Shown here in pieces: positions 16,158-25,101 of a stretch of DNA of 64,000 bases (position 1 is its first letter; each line of letters starts with the position of its first letter). The notes below the pieces were generated by a model. It ran no database searches and had not been told where the DNA came from. It was given only the letters and a program-made list of their open reading frames with translations. Source of the DNA: Arthrobacter sp. EPSL27. GTDB taxonomy: Bacteria; Actinomycetota; Actinomycetes; Actinomycetales; Micrococcaceae. The position numbers were made by a program, and so were the translations under genes. The DNA is taken from positions 380,564 through 444,563 of the forward strand of contig NZ_LNUT01000004.1 of the NCBI RefSeq assembly GCF_001512305.1, in the 5' to 3' direction.

Positions 16158-17666
16158 AGGGGCCTGTTCCTCTTCGGCGGCGCCGCCGGCCACCCTGCGG
16201 CGCCAGTTGGCCATGACCGCGGGGTCTGTCGGCTTGGTCAGCAGGGACACGGCAATGTAGACCGCCGCGGACGCCAGCAGGCCGTAGTAGATCGGCTCGT
16301 TGGCGTAGATGCCGTCCAGCGGGACCTCGGCGTTGATCTCCAGAATGATCATGGTGCCGAGGGTGATGACCGAACCCACCGCCATGGAGGCGGCTGCGGC
16401 GGCACCGGTGCCGCGCTTCCAGACCAGCCCGCCGAGGATGGCGACGAGGAGCCCGCCCACCAGGATGTCGTAGGCGATGGTGAGGGCCGCCACCACGTCT
16501 TGCGTGACGATGGCGATGACGATCGCGACGATGCCGAGCCCCAGGACCCACATGCGGTTGGCGCGGACGTCGTGCTCCGGGTTGTCCGTGTCATCGGTGT
16601 TGATGTTTTTGCCGAACCAGCTGGCGACGAACGGCAGGACGTCGGCGCGGGCCACGGTGGCTGCGGCGATCAGGGCGCCGGACGCCGTGGACATCATGGC
16701 GGCGACGGCGGCGGCGAGCACCAGGCCGCCGATGCCGATGGGCAGCAGGTTGGTGGCAACCTCCGCGTAGACAACGTCCTTGCCGAGGGCCTTGACGTCG
16801 ATGTCCGGCAGCGCGACGCGGGCGCCGAGGCCGATCAGTGCGCCGGCGGCACCGTAGAGGATGCAGTAGATGCCGGCGGTGGCGCCGCCCCAGCGGGCAA
16901 CCGCGGGGGTCTTGGCGGTGAAGACGCGCTGCCAGATGTCCTGGCCGATCAGCAGGCCCAGGGTGTAGACGACGAAGTAGGTGATGATCGTCTGGACGCC
17001 GATGCCGTCGATCTGGAAGAAGCTGGCGTCCACCCGTTCGCGGATGCCTTCGAAGCCGCCGGCGGCGTTGAGCGTGAACGGCAGCATCAGCAGGAAGATG
17101 CCGACGGTCTTGATCACGAACTGGACCTGGTCGGCGAGGGTGATGGACCACATGCCGCCGATGGTCGAGTAGACCAGGACGATCGCGCCGCCGACGGCGA
17201 TGGCGACCGCGCGGTCCCAGCCGAAGAGGACCACGAAGATGGTGGCGTAGGCGCCCGTTGAGGTGGCGCAGAGCATCAGCGTGTAGGCCAGCATGACGAT
17301 GCCGGAGGTCTGGGTGGCGCGGCTGCCGTAGCGCAGGCTCAGCATCTGGGACACCGTGTAGATCTTGAGCTTTTGGATGGTGCCGGCGAAGAGCAGGCTG
17401 AGCAGCAGCACGCCGGCGCCGATGGCGACCACCAGCCACATGCCGGAGATGCCGAACTTGTAGCCCAGTCCGACGCCGCCGACGGTGGAGGCGCCACCGA
17501 GCACGACGGCGGCCATGGTGCCGGTGTAGAGGAACGGGCCGAGGCGGCGGCCGGCCACCAGGAAGTCGCTGTTGTTCTTGGTGCGGGATTTGCCCCACCA
17601 GCCGAAGGCCAACATGGCGATCAGATACACCACCACTATGGCGATGTTGACGAAACTTGCGTCCAT
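16143..17666 (-). CDS. Sodium:solute symporter (SSS) family permease
   Basis: This 507-residue protein has about 13 predicted membrane helices. NSDFLVAGRRLGPFLYTGTM and GGASTVGGVGLGYKFG (quoted as separate segments) are the classic SSS helix 1-2 region that binds Na+, followed by the YSTIGGMWSITLADQVQF segment. GAGGAG precedes ATG 17666. Family members import carbohydrates, amino acids, urea or polyamines. With the divergent XRE/cupin gene and the ureohydrolase further on, an amine or guanidino substrate is a reasonable guess. The C-terminus ends in VLTH inside the 17-bp repeat. Confidence 0.9.
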   Translation of the reverse strand: MDASFVNIAIVVVYLIAMLAFGWWGKSRTKNNSDFLVAGRRLGPFLYTGTMAAVVLGGASTVGGVGLGYKFGISGMWLVVAIGAGVLLLSLLFAGTIQKLKIYTVSQMLSLRYGSRATQTSGIVMLAYTLMLCATSTGAYATIFVVLFGWDRAVAIAVGGAIVLVYSTIGGMWSITLADQVQFVIKTVGIFLLMLPFTLNAAGGFEGIRERVDASFFQIDGIGVQTIITYFVVYTLGLLIGQDIWQRVFTAKTPAVARWGGATAGIYCILYGAAGALIGLGARVALPDIDVKALGKDVVYAEVATNLLPIGIGGLVLAAAVAAMMSTASGALIAAATVARADVLPFVASWFGKNINTDDTDNPEHDVRANRMWVLGLGIVAIVIAIVTQDVVAALTIAYDILVGGLLVAILGGLVWKRGTGAAAAASMAVGSVITLGTMIILEINAEVPLDGIYANEPIYYGLLASAAVYIAVSLLTKPTDPAVMANWRRRVAGGAAEEEQAPVLTH

Positions 17667-17820
17667 TTAGGGCTCCTCAGAGCGGTTCGGAGCACGGCTG
17701 ACCAGCCGGTGACCAGATGGCAACCGGGGCCAGGTGCTTCTTGACGGGTACGGTGACGGATTGCCGGCGGATAGACCCGGGGTCGGGACGGCTCCGTGTT
17801 TTGGCGGTGATTGCCCATTA

Positions 17821-17836
17821 GGCAACAGTTGTTGCC
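17821..17836. promoter_or_regulatory. Palindrome in the symporter/XRE divergent promoter region
   Basis: GGCAACAGTTGTTGCC is a 7-2-7 inverted repeat in the 304-bp divergent intergenic stretch 17667-17970, followed by a weaker CACA/TGTTGTG pair to 17850. It is the best operator candidate for the XRE/cupin regulator acting on the symporter gene. Nothing else was recognised in this stretch. Confidence 0.5.
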
Positions 17837-17970
17837 ACACAGTATGTTGTGATCCGAGTAACAGTCAAGACGCATTACGCGTCGCGGGCGGATCAGGCGT
17901 GCCGGGGATGCGGCCGCGTCTAGTATTGCTCCAACAATGGGGCCAAGCGCCGGCCGGGAAAGGTTCCTAC

Positions 17971-18546
17971 ATGAAGGCTCTACCAGTTGAACCGAGCAAC
18001 GTTCCTGTTGCGATCGGTTCCCGGATCCGCGCCGCGCGGCAGTCCCAGCGGCTCACCATCGAGCAGGTTGCCGACGCCACCGGGCTGACCAAGGGGTTCC
18101 TCAGCCGCGTGGAGCGCGACCTCACCTCGCCCTCGGTGGCGTCCCTGGTGACGCTGTGCCAGGTGCTCTCCATCTCGATCGGCGATCTCTTTGCCGCCCC
18201 GGAAACCCATCTGACCAAGAAAAACGAAGGGCCGCGGATCTCGCTCGGCGGCGAGGGGATTGTGGAGCGGCTGCTGACCGCACGGTCGGAACGCCGGGTG
18301 CAGATCATCCAGGCCGTGATCGAGCCCCGCGGCCGCGGCGAATCGGAGCTGTACGCGGTGGACTGCGACGTCGATGTGCTGCACGTGGTCCGGGGCAGCA
18401 TCCGGCTCATCCTCACCAATGAGGAGTTCGAGCTGCACACGGGCGACACCGTAACCTTCCCCGGCCGCGAGCCGCACACCTGGGTCAACCCGACGGATGA
18501 CGCCGTTGAGGTCCTCTGGGTCCTGGTGCCCGCCGCGAGCCGGTAG
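17971..18546 (+). CDS. XRE family regulator with C-terminal cupin domain
   Basis: The product is 191 residues. The N-terminal helix-turn-helix (IGSRIRAARQSQRLTIEQVA, then GLTKGFLSRVERDLTSPSVA) occupies about 15-70. The C-terminal cupin (about 115-185) contains HVVRGSIRLIL and FPGREPHTWVNP. PuuR and other amine or amino-acid catabolism regulators share this layout. ATG 17971 has GGGAAAGG just upstream; the frame is open further upstream without support. It is divergent from the SSS symporter, which it probably controls. Confidence 0.88.
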   Translation: MKALPVEPSNVPVAIGSRIRAARQSQRLTIEQVADATGLTKGFLSRVERDLTSPSVASLVTLCQVLSISIGDLFAAPETHLTKKNEGPRISLGGEGIVERLLTARSERRVQIIQAVIEPRGRGESELYAVDCDVDVLHVVRGSIRLILTNEEFELHTGDTVTFPGREPHTWVNPTDDAVEVLWVLVPAASR

Positions 18547-18560
18547 CTTCCCCGCCTGTG

Positions 18561-19382
18561 TCAGGCGGCGGCGCGGCGGCCCAGCGCGGCGCGGATCTCG
18601 GCCACGACGCGCTCGGGCTCAAACCAGATGTGCTCCGGCATGTAATGGAGCGAGGCAAAACCGCCCAATGTTGAGGCGTTGTTCCGGTTCAGGTCCCGGC
18701 GCATGTCCGCCCGGCGGGAGTGGAATGCGAAGCCGTCCACCTCCACGATCAGGAACCCTTCGAGCAGGAAGTCCACCCGGCCGATCCCCGGCAGGTAAAC
18801 CTGGGCGTCGTAGCCGATCCCGTTGGCGCGGAAGAGGTGCTGGGCATCGACCTCCACGATGGATTCGGCCCGGAGGTCCAGTTCGTGCAGTGCCTTGCGG
18901 ACCCGGCCGGACCGGTCGGCGGTCAGCTGGTCCTTCAACAATGCCAGCGGGACGCCGTGCAGGCGCAGGGCCGACGTCGCGATGGCCGTCGACGCCGGGG
19001 GAGCGAGGCAGGTCATGGCGTGCAGCACCACGTCCTCGACTGCGGCCACGGGCAGCGCCGGATGGGGCGCGAACCGGACCGTCCGGTGGCGGATGAAGCC
19101 GCTGCCGTGGCCGTGGTTGCAGGCCAGATGGTGCTGCGCCGGAGGTCTGCGGAGCCACAGGCCGTAAGTCTCTGCCGCGCTGGCACAGCTGACCCGGGCG
19201 TTGCAGAGAATTGCCGCTTCGAACTCGGGGCGGCACCCCGGAACGGCGAACACGCCGCGCCGGGGCTGGCGGACCCCGGAGGCCACCAGGTGGCTGAGGT
19301 CCGTCCGGGAGTAGCCCGCGGCCAACAATTGCCCGGTCCGGGCGACGCCGCCCACGTGCCTGAGGTAGTCCGCGATGTCCAT
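18561..19382 (-). CDS. DUF559 (Vsr-like fold) protein with N-terminal winged-helix-like domain
   Basis: The product is 273 residues. The first 60 (DYLRHVGGVARTGQLLAAGY, then SRTDLSHLVASG and RRGVFAVPG) look like the AbiEi-type antitoxin winged helix found in many actinobacterial DUF559 proteins. The last 110 hold the nuclease-like fold: VDFLLEGFLIVEVDGFAFHS, then RRADMRRDLNRNNA, matching DUF559 with its VEVDG...H pattern. It is common and multicopy in Micrococcaceae; function unknown. ATG 19382 is chosen because it matches the usual family start; the frame is open to 19409. It converges with the XRE gene 14 bp away. Confidence 0.82.
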   Translation of the reverse strand: MDIADYLRHVGGVARTGQLLAAGYSRTDLSHLVASGVRQPRRGVFAVPGCRPEFEAAILCNARVSCASAAETYGLWLRRPPAQHHLACNHGHGSGFIRHRTVRFAPHPALPVAAVEDVVLHAMTCLAPPASTAIATSALRLHGVPLALLKDQLTADRSGRVRKALHELDLRAESIVEVDAQHLFRANGIGYDAQVYLPGIGRVDFLLEGFLIVEVDGFAFHSRRADMRRDLNRNNASTLGGFASLHYMPEHIWFEPERVVAEIRAALGRRAAA

Positions 19383-19479
19383 GACACCAGTACAGGTCGC
19401 CCCGGACACCCGCGAAACCGGCCATCAGTGCTATCTGGATAAACGGGCTATCTGGATAACTGGCATCGACGGCGGGCGG

Positions 19480-19593
19480 CGCTCCTGCCCAGTTACCGGC
19501 CGCGGCGCCACGTCCGCCGGCCGCGCAACCTTGGATTCCCGCGATTTGTCCCGGCCCGGCCGCGGTGCGCGGGCCAGTAACTGGGCAGGAGCG
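19480..19593. repeat. 17-bp perfect inverted repeat bounding an 80-bp GC-rich segment
   Basis: CGCTCCTGCCCAGTTAC (19480-19496) is exactly complemented by GTAACTGGGCAGGAGCG (19577-19593). The pairing continues imperfectly inward (CGGCCGCGG against CCGCGG), so a long hairpin can form. It sits in the 345-bp non-coding stretch between the DUF559 gene and the ureohydrolase operon. A direct repeat GCTATCTGGATAA lies just left of it (about 19431-19459). No ORF or transposase is nearby. It could be a palindromic repeat element or a structured leader RNA. Confidence 0.75.
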
Positions 19594-19652
19594 TACGACT
19601 GCGGGGATCGCCGCCTCCCGGCGTCCGCGCAGGTCAGCGAGAAGTAAACATT

Positions 19653-19664
19653 TGATGCGCATCA
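19653..19664. promoter_or_regulatory. TGATGCGCATCA palindrome, probable operator
   Basis: This is a perfect 12-bp palindrome about 65 bp upstream of the ureohydrolase start, in a locally A/T-richer stretch (19645-19690) expected for a promoter. The regulator is not known. Confidence 0.5.
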
Positions 19665-19727
19665 GGCAACTTCGAGTGTATGATGGCTGTCACACCCGTC
19701 GGTCAGTCCTTGAAGGAGAGGCTTCTT

Positions 19728-20834
19728 TTGGAAGAGCTGCGCATCGAGGCCAATGGCAACCTTGGCCCCATCGATTCATCCCGCATCCCGCGCTACGCCG
19801 GAGCCGCCACCTATGCCCGCCTGCCACGGCTGGACCAGGTCGCCAAGGCCGACGTCACAGTGGTGGGCGTCCCCTTCGACTCCGGCGTCTCCTACCGCCC
19901 CGGAGCCCGCTTCGGCTCCAACCACATCCGTGAGGCCAGCCGCCTGCTCCGCCCGTACAACCCGGCTTGGGACGTCAGCCCCTTCGAAAATATCCAGGTG
20001 GCCGACGCCGGCGACATGGCCGTCAATCCCTTCCACATCAACGAAGCGATCGAGACCATCCAGCAGAACGCGCTGGACCTGACCGCCTCCGGCAGCAAGC
20101 TGCTGACCCTCGGCGGCGACCACACCATCGCCCTGCCGCTTCTCCGCGCCGCCGCGGAACGCGCCGGTGAGCCCGTCGCCATGCTGCACTTCGACGCGCA
20201 CCTGGACACCTGGGACACCTACTTCGGTGCGGAGTACACCCACGGCACCCCGTTCCGCCGCGCAGTCGAGGAAGGCATCCTCGACACCGAGGCCATCAGC
20301 CACATCGGGACCCGCGGCCCGCTCTACGGCAAAAAGGACCTCGACGACGACCACCGCTTCGGCTTCGGCATTGTCACCTCCGCCGACGTCTACTACCAGG
20401 GCGTGCTTGAAACCGTCGCCAAGGTCCGCGACCGGATCGGCAACCGTCCGCTCTACATCTCGGTGGACATCGACGTGCTGGATCCCGCGCACGCGCCCGG
20501 CACCGGTACCCCGGAAGCCGGCGGCATCACCAGCCGCGAACTGCTGGAAATCATCCGCGGCTTCCGCGGCATGAACCTGGTGGGGGCCGACGTCGTCGAG
20601 GTCGCCCCGGCCTACGACCACGCGGACATCACCGGCGTCGCCGCCAGCCACGTGGCCTATGAACTGGTGACCCTCATGGCGGACAGCGCCGTCGACGGCG
20701 ACCGCTTCGGCGCCGCCAACGGATACGCCGCACAGGCCCTCGGCCAGGAAACCCGGCGCCCTGCCGGCTTCGAGGCTCCCACGGCCCGCGTGGAAAGCAA
20801 TGCCCAGCGCGTGGAAACCGGGGTCTCCCGATGA
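19728..20834 (+). CDS. Ureohydrolase (agmatinase/guanidinobutyrase family)
   Basis: The 368-residue Mn-dependent ureohydrolase cleaves a guanidino group to urea plus an amine. Metal-site motifs are GGDHT (about 129-133), FDAHLD (about 154-159) and [14 protein letters not shown] (about 246 on). The start is TTG 19728, with AAGGAGAG 7 bp upstream; the frame extends 16 codons earlier without a ribosome site. The family is usually annotated as agmatinase (SpeB). It overlaps a ThDP decarboxylase-like gene by 4 bp, which fits better with 4-guanidinobutyrase in the arginine transaminase route, but sequence alone does not settle this. Confidence 0.9.
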   Translation: MEELRIEANGNLGPIDSSRIPRYAGAATYARLPRLDQVAKADVTVVGVPFDSGVSYRPGARFGSNHIREASRLLRPYNPAWDVSPFENIQVADAGDMAVNPFHINEAIETIQQNALDLTASGSKLLTLGGDHTIALPLLRAAAERAGEPVAMLHFDAHLDTWDTYFGAEYTHGTPFRRAVEEGILDTEAISHIGTRGPLYGKKDLDDDHRFGFGIVTSADVYYQGVLETVAKVRDRIGNRPLYISVDIDVLDPAHAPGTGTPEAGGITSRELLEIIRGFRGMNLVGADVVEVAPAYDHADITGVAASHVAYELVTLMADSAVDGDRFGAANGYAAQALGQETRRPAGFEAPTARVESNAQRVETGVSR

Positions 20835-22510
20835 CCGGCGTACGCAACGGCGGCGACCTCGTCGTCGAGACCCTCGAAGCCCTCGGTGCCAAGACCGTCT
20901 TCGGCATCCCGGGCCAGCACGCCCTGGGCCTCTTTGACGCCATGGGCCGCGGAAACCTGCACTTCGTGTCCTCCCGGGTGGAGAACAACTCCGCCTTCGC
21001 CGCGGACGGCTACTCCCGCGCCACCGGAGAAGTGGGTGTCCTCTTCCTCTCCACCGGCCCCGGCGCGCTGACGTCGCTGGCCGGGCTGCAGGAGGCCTAC
21101 GCCACCGGCGTTCCGATGGTGGTGGTGGCCAGCCAGATCCCGCTCGAAGGACTCGGTGCGCGCCGCAAGGGCATGCTGCACCAGCTCGATGACCAGAAGG
21201 CCTCGGCCGCGAACGTCACCAAGAGCCAGCGGCTGATCCAGCACGCCTCCGGCATCCCCTCGGCCATCCAGGACGCCTGGACCGAGGCCATCTCCTCGCC
21301 GCAGGGCCCCGTCTGGCTGGAAATCCCGCAGAACGTCCTGCTGGACCCCATCATGGTGCCCCCGGTGGAGGACGCCCTCGCCGAGGCTGCCGACAACCCG
21401 CCGCGCGTCGAACTGGTCCGCGAGGCCGTGAGATGGCTGGCGACGGCGGAACGCCCCGCCATCATCGCCGGTGGCGGCACGCGCCGCGGCCGGGCCGAGA
21501 AGTCGCTGCTCTCCATCGCGGAGAAGCTGCGGGCCCCGGTCATCTGCACCCCCGGCGGCAACGGCGCGTTCCCGTGGAACCACGAACTCTCGCTGCAGTC
21601 CTGGATCGAGGACCAGTACATGACGGAGGTGCTCGAGGACGCCGACGTGCTGATCGTGATCGGCTCCTCCCTCGGTGAAGTCACCTCCAACTACTTCACC
21701 TTCGAGCCGCGCGGCAGGATCATCCAGATCGACGCCGAACCCCGGGTGCTGGAGTCCAACCGCCCCGGCCTGGGGATCAGGGCCGACGCCGGGCAGGCCC
21801 TCGCCGCGCTCGACGCGGCCCTGACAGAGCCGCACGCCGAGCGTGCCGACTGGCACGGCACCCCACCCGAGGCCTTGGTCAAGGAAACCCTGGCCAAGGT
21901 CAAGGCCCGGCTGGAATCCCAGGACCTTGGCAAGGAGCTGAAGTTCATGGCGGACATCCGGGAAGCCGTGCCCGCCACCATGCAGACGTTCTGGGACATG
22001 ACCATTTCCGCCTACTGGGGCTGGAGCTGCTGGGACGCCCGCGAGGGACAGTTCCACTCCGCCCAGGGCGCCGGCGGACTCGGCTTCGGCTTCCCCGCGG
22101 CGATCGGTGGCGCCGTCGGCCTGGAAACAACCGGCCACGATGCAGCCGGCAAGTCCGGGGGATCGTCCCGGGTGCTCGCAGTCTCCGGCGACGGCTCGGC
22201 GATGTACTCCATCTCTGAACTGGCCACCGCGAAACAGCACAATGTTCCGGTGACCTGGCTGATTGTGGACGACGGCGGCTACGGCATCCTGCGCGAATAC
22301 ATGGTGGGCGCCTTCGGCAAGGCCACCGCCACCGAGCTCGCGCGCCCGGACTTCGTCAAGCTGGCCGAGGCCTTCGGGGTTCCGGCCGTCCGGGTCGCCC
22401 CCGAGGATGTAGGGGACGCGCTCCGCGCCGGGTTCGCCGCGGACGGACCGAACGTCGTCGTCGTAGAAACCCTGCTCAAGATGTTCGCCCCCACCCATCT
22501 GGAGGCCTGA
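20831..22510 (+). CDS. ThDP-dependent enzyme of the acetolactate synthase/2-keto acid decarboxylase superfamily
   Basis: The 559-residue protein has the usual three-domain layout: Pyr domain with the catalytic Glu51 in [20 protein letters not shown], a central domain ([11 protein letters not shown]), and a PP domain with [20 protein letters not shown]. The motif normally ending in N-N reads IVDDGGYG here, so Asp replaces both Asn. It overlaps the ureohydrolase by ATGA and should act in the same pathway. A 2-ketoarginine decarboxylase role (AruI-like) would supply the aldehyde precursor of guanidinobutyrate. Acetolactate synthase itself is unlikely without a small subunit. Confidence 0.82.
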   Translation: MTGVRNGGDLVVETLEALGAKTVFGIPGQHALGLFDAMGRGNLHFVSSRVENNSAFAADGYSRATGEVGVLFLSTGPGALTSLAGLQEAYATGVPMVVVASQIPLEGLGARRKGMLHQLDDQKASAANVTKSQRLIQHASGIPSAIQDAWTEAISSPQGPVWLEIPQNVLLDPIMVPPVEDALAEAADNPPRVELVREAVRWLATAERPAIIAGGGTRRGRAEKSLLSIAEKLRAPVICTPGGNGAFPWNHELSLQSWIEDQYMTEVLEDADVLIVIGSSLGEVTSNYFTFEPRGRIIQIDAEPRVLESNRPGLGIRADAGQALAALDAALTEPHAERADWHGTPPEALVKETLAKVKARLESQDLGKELKFMADIREAVPATMQTFWDMTISAYWGWSCWDAREGQFHSAQGAGGLGFGFPAAIGGAVGLETTGHDAAGKSGGSSRVLAVSGDGSAMYSISELATAKQHNVPVTWLIVDDGGYGILREYMVGAFGKATATELARPDFVKLAEAFGVPAVRVAPEDVGDALRAGFAADGPNVVVVETLLKMFAPTHLEA

Positions 22511-22548
22511 CCCGGGGCGGCGCACCAAGCCCAGCCCCGCTAAAAACG

Positions 22549-22591
22549 GCCCAACGCGGACCGGCAGCACTGCTGCCGGTCCGCGTTGGGC
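22549..22591. terminator. Rho-independent terminator of the ureohydrolase operon
   Basis: A perfect 21-bp inverted repeat with arms at 22549-22569 and 22571-22591 (GCCCAACGCGGACCGGCAGC on the left) is preceded by AAAAA and followed by GTTTAA. It is one of the strongest hairpins in the window. Confidence 0.92.
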
Positions 22592-22620
22592 GTTTAAGCC
22601 CGCAACCGCCCCTGCCAGGG

Positions 22621-22670
22621 TTAGTTTCCCAAAGTAACTAATCTCCTGCTATATTTGTTGCCTTAGGCAA
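22621..22670. promoter_or_regulatory. MarR operator and promoter region
   Basis: Two inverted repeats lie 25-75 bp before the MarR start: TTAGTT (22621) / AACTAA (22636), and TTGCCTTAGGCAA (22658-22670), a MarR-type palindrome extended by TTTG/CAAA. A -10-like TATATT (22650-22655) lies between them, so binding would block transcription. This is typical autoregulation of a marR-efflux operon. Confidence 0.65.
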
Positions 22671-22695
22671 GCAAAGCCAGCAGGAGGAAGCCAGC

Positions 22696-23172
22696 ATGGC
22701 CGTCGCGCCGGATACCGCCGCCGAACTCGTCCACCAGATCTTCGACCTCCAGCGCGCAGTCCGCTGCGTGGCTGCCGTGAAGCTGCGCGGTGAGGATACC
22801 GGCGTCGCCCTCCAGGGCGTGCTGCGCTTTGTGGGGGAGGGGGAGTCCCGGGCCACCGCCCTGGCGGAGCGGCTCGGCGTCAGCGCCCCCGTCCTGAGCC
22901 GGCATATCGCCGAACTGGAGGAGCAGGGCTTCGTGGTCCGCAGGCCCGACCCCCTGGACGGGCGCGCGCAACTGGTGGCCCTCTCCGCGTCCGGAGTCGA
23001 AAAGCTCCGGTCCATCGAGGAACAGCGCGCCGCCACCCTCCTTGAGTTCCTGCAGGACTGGAGCGAACAGGACGTCGAGCAAACCACCACCACCCTGCAA
23101 AAACTTGCTGAGTCCCTGAGGACAGCAGCCCGGGCAACGACGGCCGGATCCACCACCACCGACCTTGTTTGA
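22696..23172 (+). CDS. MarR family transcriptional regulator
   Basis: The product is 158 residues. The winged helix includes ALAERLGVSAPVLSRHIAEL for recognition and a wing RRPDPLDGRAQLVALS, both diagnostic of MarR. It is followed after 10 bp by a DHA2-type efflux pump and preceded by palindromes, so it most likely represses the pump until a toxic ligand binds. CAGGAGGAAG lies just before the ATG. Confidence 0.92.
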   Translation: MAVAPDTAAELVHQIFDLQRAVRCVAAVKLRGEDTGVALQGVLRFVGEGESRATALAERLGVSAPVLSRHIAELEEQGFVVRRPDPLDGRAQLVALSASGVEKLRSIEEQRAATLLEFLQDWSEQDVEQTTTTLQKLAESLRTAARATTAGSTTTDLV

Positions 23173-23182
23173 GGAGCGCCCC

Positions 23183-24895
23183 ATGACAGCAACCGTTGAG
23201 AAACCACCCGCACCGCAGGCGGCCATGACCCACCGCCAGATCATGGAGGCCCTGACGGGCCTCCTGGCCGCGTTCTTCACCGCGATCATCAGCAGCACCA
23301 TCGTGGCGAACGCGCTGCCCACCATCATGTCCGAGCTCCACGGCACCCAGACGGACTTCGCCTGGGTCATCACCGCGGCCCTCCTCGCGAACGCCGCCAC
23401 CACGCCGATCTGGGGCAAGCTGGCGGACCTGTTCAACAAGAAGCTCCTGGTCCAGCTCAGCATCGTGGTCTTCGTGGCCGGGTCCGTCATGGCGGGCCTG
23501 TCGGAAACCATCCCGCTGCTGCTGACCGCCCGCGTGATCCAGGGTGTGGCCATGGGCGGACTGACCGCGCTGGCCATGGCCATCATCGGCTCCATCATCC
23601 CGCCCCGCGACCGCGGCAAGTACTCCGGCTACATGGGCGCGGTGATGGCCGTGGGCACCGCCGGCGGCCCGCTGCTGGGCGGCTTCATCGTTGACAGCCC
23701 GCTGGGGTGGCGCTGGACCTTCTTCGTCTGTGTCCCGCTCGCCGTCATCGCCCTCATCCTTCTGCAGATCACCCTGAAGCTGCCGCACGTCAAGCGCCCC
23801 GCCAAGATCGACTGGCTCGGATCCGTCCTGCTGACCTCCGGCGTGAGCCTCCTGCTGATCTGGGTGTCCTTCGCCGGCAACCCGGACTATTACGACTGGT
23901 GGTCCTGGCAGACCGTGGCCATGGTGGGCGGCGGCATCGCACTGCTGGCACTCCTGGTCTTCGTAGAGTCCAAGGTGCCGCAGCCCATCATCCCGCTGAA
24001 GATCATCTCCCAGCGCACCACCGCCCTGGCCATCCTCGCCTCGGTCGCCGTCGGCGTCGGAATGTTCGGCTCCTCCGCGTTCCTTGGCCAGTATTTCCAG
24101 GTGGCGCGTGGCGCGTCCCCCACCGAGGCCGGGCTTCTCACCCTGCCCATGATCGCCGGAAACCTGATCGGATCAGTGGTCTCCGGCCAGCTGATCAGCC
24201 GCACCGGGAAGTGGAAGCGGTACCTGATCGCGGGCTCTATTCTGCTGGTCGGCGGCCTCGGGCTGACCGGAACCATCGACCACACCACCGAACTCTGGCT
24301 GACCGGCATCTACACCGCGATCCTGGGCATCGGCCTGGGCCTGCTGATGCAGAACCTCGTCCTGGCCGTGCAGAACACCGTGCGTGCCAGCGACATCGGA
24401 ACCGCCAGCGCCTCGGTCGCGTTCTTCCGGTCCGTCGGCGGCGCCATCGGCGTCTCCGTCCTGGGCGCCGTCATGGGCAACCGGGTCAAGGAACTCGCCA
24501 CTGAGGGCCTCGCAGCCGCCGGCATTCCCGTCAGCGGCGGAGCGGGCGCCACCATGGACCTCAAGGACATGCCCGAGCCTGTCCGCGAGATCATGCGGGC
24601 CGCCTACGGCGATGCCACGGCCCAGATTTTTATGATCTCGGCGATCGTCGGCCTCGTTGCCCTGGTGGCGATCCTCTTCATCAAGGAAGAGCCGCTGCGG
24701 CGCACCGTGGACATTGTCAGCCCTGCCAAGTCCGACGGCGGCCCGGCCCCGTCCGCTGCGACGGCGGTGGAGTCCGCGGCCCCCGCCTCGGCTGCATCAG
24801 CCAGCTCCGTCGCCGGAACGGGGATCGTGGACCTCGACCGGGAATTCGTGGACGTCCTCAGCCGGGAACGCGAGAGCCAGCACCGGGCGAACTGA
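23183..24895 (+). CDS. DHA2 family (14-helix) multidrug MFS transporter
   Basis: The product is 570 residues, the length of EmrB/QacA-type 14-helix drug:H+ antiporters. ISSTIVANALPTIMSELHG is the motif D1 region, WGKLADLFNKK the motif A loop and GTAGGPLLGGFIVDS motif C of exporters. The long C-terminal tail is Ala/Ser-rich and ends in an acidic helix. ATG 23183 has GAGGAG 7 bp upstream. It forms an operon with marR. The exported compound cannot be predicted. Confidence 0.92.
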   Translation: MTATVEKPPAPQAAMTHRQIMEALTGLLAAFFTAIISSTIVANALPTIMSELHGTQTDFAWVITAALLANAATTPIWGKLADLFNKKLLVQLSIVVFVAGSVMAGLSETIPLLLTARVIQGVAMGGLTALAMAIIGSIIPPRDRGKYSGYMGAVMAVGTAGGPLLGGFIVDSPLGWRWTFFVCVPLAVIALILLQITLKLPHVKRPAKIDWLGSVLLTSGVSLLLIWVSFAGNPDYYDWWSWQTVAMVGGGIALLALLVFVESKVPQPIIPLKIISQRTTALAILASVAVGVGMFGSSAFLGQYFQVARGASPTEAGLLTLPMIAGNLIGSVVSGQLISRTGKWKRYLIAGSILLVGGLGLTGTIDHTTELWLTGIYTAILGIGLGLLMQNLVLAVQNTVRASDIGTASASVAFFRSVGGAIGVSVLGAVMGNRVKELATEGLAAAGIPVSGGAGATMDLKDMPEPVREIMRAAYGDATAQIFMISAIVGLVALVAILFIKEEPLRRTVDIVSPAKSDGGPAPSAATAVESAAPASAASASSVAGTGIVDLDREFVDVLSRERESQHRAN

Positions 24896-25101
24896 CGCCC
24901 GGGGTGCCCGGCACCCGGAAAAGTACGCCGTTTGGATGATTTTCCGTGCCCGATGTTCCCAGCCGGCCGGTGGTTTCGTAGAGTTGGATGGCTATGGCTG
25001 TCGGCCCCCTTTGCTAGTAATGGGAGCATCCGGTTGAGGTTCCCTTGCCAGATACTTCACCAGCCTCAACTATTCGGTATTTCCTCAAAGGACTCGTGGG
25101 C

